NCBI GenBank assembly: GCA_022562655.1
Contig: JADFOU010000132.1
Coordinates: 1 to 6,112 of the forward strand
DNA length: 6,112 nucleotides
Direction: 5' to 3'
Origin: a candidate division TA06 bacterium
GTDB taxonomy: Bacteria > Hydrothermota > DG-26 > E44-bin18 > JADFOU01
Shown here: positions 5,747 through 6,112 of the stretch, piece by piece
Numbering within the stretch: position 1 is the stretch's first letter
Layout: every line of letters starts with the position of its first letter
The notes under the pieces: generated by a model
Told to the model about the DNA's origin: nothing
Seen by the model: the letters and a program-made list of their open reading frames with translations, nothing else
Database searches by the model: none
Made by a program: the position numbers and the translations under genes

Positions 5747-5767
5747 GGACAGGCATCTTGCCTGTCC
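5747..5767. repeat. Perfect GC-rich hairpin, GGACAGGC-N5-GCCTGTCC
   Basis: An 8-bp perfect stem (5747-5754 with 5760-5767) encloses the loop ATCTT. There is no T-run after it on either strand long enough for an intrinsic terminator. The word resembles dispersed intergenic palindromes (GACAGGC...GCCTGTC) that I recall from cyanobacterial and uncultured bacterial genomes, so a dispersed repeat copy is the likeliest reading. Confidence 0.7.
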
Positions 5768-5776
5768 CCTCAGAGG

Positions 5777-5794
5777 TTGTCAAAGATGCGACAA
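5777..5794. repeat. Small hairpin TTGTC-N8-GACAA
   Basis: A 5-bp perfect stem (5777-5781 with 5790-5794) with an 8-base loop lies between the two GC-rich hairpins. It is short enough to be chance; it is recorded because it completes a three-hairpin row. Confidence 0.4.
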
Positions 5795-5805
5795 AATTGT
5801 AGGGG

Positions 5806-5821
5806 TCCCGCCAAGGCGGGA
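5806..5821. repeat. Perfect GC-rich hairpin TCCCGCC-AA-GGCGGGA
   Basis: A 7-bp perfect stem (5806-5812 with 5815-5821) is separated by only AA, so in single-stranded form the innermost pair would open to make a four-base loop. It is followed by a weak GCCC...GGGC pairing (5827-5830 with 5843-5846). Likely part of a dispersed repeat unit together with the preceding hairpins. Confidence 0.65.
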
Positions 5822-5882
5822 TGTCTGCCCAACCACCCGGAAGGGCGAACACCCTAAAATTTTGAATTTGAACTGCAATTTT

Positions 5883-6112
5883 TCATTTTTCATTTTGAAT
5901 TGTAAGAAAATCCCACCCCAGGGCCTTCTTAAGAAAATTCCCCATCTCCCTCAGGGCAAAACCAGTGCTTCCCAGGCTAGAGGGGATGGGGATGAGGGTC
6001 GGGAGGGTTTTTTCCCTAAATTCCGCCAGAGTCTCTTGCATCCCCGTAGCCAGATCCTCTGTAACAAAGATAATCCCATATCCTTCCATTTCAAGACCCA
6101 GCACGATGTTTT
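5883..6112 (-). CDS. atpF: V/A-type ATPase subunit F (central stalk), C-terminal part, 5' end outside the window
   Basis: Subunit F binds the D shaft and helps regulate and transmit rotation in the soluble sector. About 75 residues are visible, ending at TGA 5885-5883. The frame runs open to the window edge (the last complete codons read NIVLGLEMEG), so the GTG at 6104 need not be a start; a whole F is usually about 100 residues. The recognisable F pattern is GYGIIFVTEDLA followed by a helix (GMQETLAEFRE), then LPTLIPIPSSLGSTGFALRE ahead of a C-terminal amphipathic helix (FLKKALGWDFL). The position immediately upstream of A matches the common F-A-B-D order, which strengthens a call that would be tentative on sequence alone. 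The remaining codons should lie just beyond 6112. Confidence 0.88.
   Translation of the reverse strand, partial: NIVLGLEMEGYGIIFVTEDLATGMQETLAEFREKTLPTLIPIPSSLGSTGFALREMGNFLKKALGWDFLTIQNEK

Larger units (their letters stand above)
5707..5882. other. Non-coding gap between subunits F and A
   Basis: These 176 bases are unusually long for an ATPase operon and carry no plausible gene. They hold three adjacent small hairpins (5747-5767, 5777-5794, 5806-5821) and, next to the F stop, AT-rich words (TTTGAA twice at 5861-5872, TTTTTCAT-type repeats at about 5878-5893). No sigma-70-like promoter could be placed with confidence, so A may be transcribed by read-through from F. Confidence 0.7.

Noticed and set aside
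5747..5767. Intrinsic terminator after subunit F
   Set aside because: The stem is strong but no T-run of useful length follows on the transcribed (minus) sense; the bases beyond are mixed, and the operon continues into A.
1..6112. Novel defence or mobile system linking the left genes with the ATPase
   Set aside because: No nuclease, transposase, integrase, toxin or reverse transcriptase motif is visible. The left genes are housekeeping fragments and the right genes a standard rotary ATPase cluster.

Overview
The window carries two unlike blocks of DNA that meet at about position 1735. From there to the right end is a compact, minus-strand run of genes for a rotary V/A-type (archaeal/vacuolar-type) ATPase, transcribed right to left as subunits F (5' end outside the window), A, B and D. 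Subunits A and B are complete and have all expected motifs, and D is normal for about 208 residues. These four encode much of the soluble head and central stalk of the complex. The genes for the membrane ring, stator and peripheral stalk (I, K, E, C) are not in view and would be expected upstream, beyond position 6112. The gaps between these genes hold AT-rich word repeats, one long imperfect inverted repeat and several GC-rich hairpins. B and D lack clear Shine-Dalgarno sequences. This style recalls environmental bacterial lineages known mainly from metagenome-assembled genomes; the phylum cannot be fixed from sequence reading alone.

The left block (1 to about 1735) is a patchwork. On the minus strand lie the first 228 codons of an IscS/NifS-type cysteine desulfurase (running off the left edge) and, just upstream, a Nudix hydrolase of a type I associate with planctomycetes. 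The N-terminus of the Nudix protein has been replaced by the C-terminal end of a riboflavin synthase, in frame. Directly abutting, on the opposite strand, is an internal piece of a gamma-glutamyltransferase (GGT). It loses its reading frame at a G-rich tract and is followed by a short hydrophobic reading frame of unknown origin. That frame stops making sense where the ATPase subunit D homology begins on the other strand.

Base composition supports at least three source segments. Single 60-base lines that I counted give 31/60 GC at 61-120, 43/60 at 1441-1500 and 26/60 at 4141-4200. Four partial genes of unrelated function with abrupt ends inside 420 bases is most simply explained by a chimeric contig or amplification/assembly artefact. 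A natural rearrangement hot spot is the less likely alternative.

I found no convincing new biological system. The most useful observations are the composite junctions, the in-frame riboflavin synthase-Nudix fusion, and the invasion of a repeat-type word into the subunit D coding sequence.
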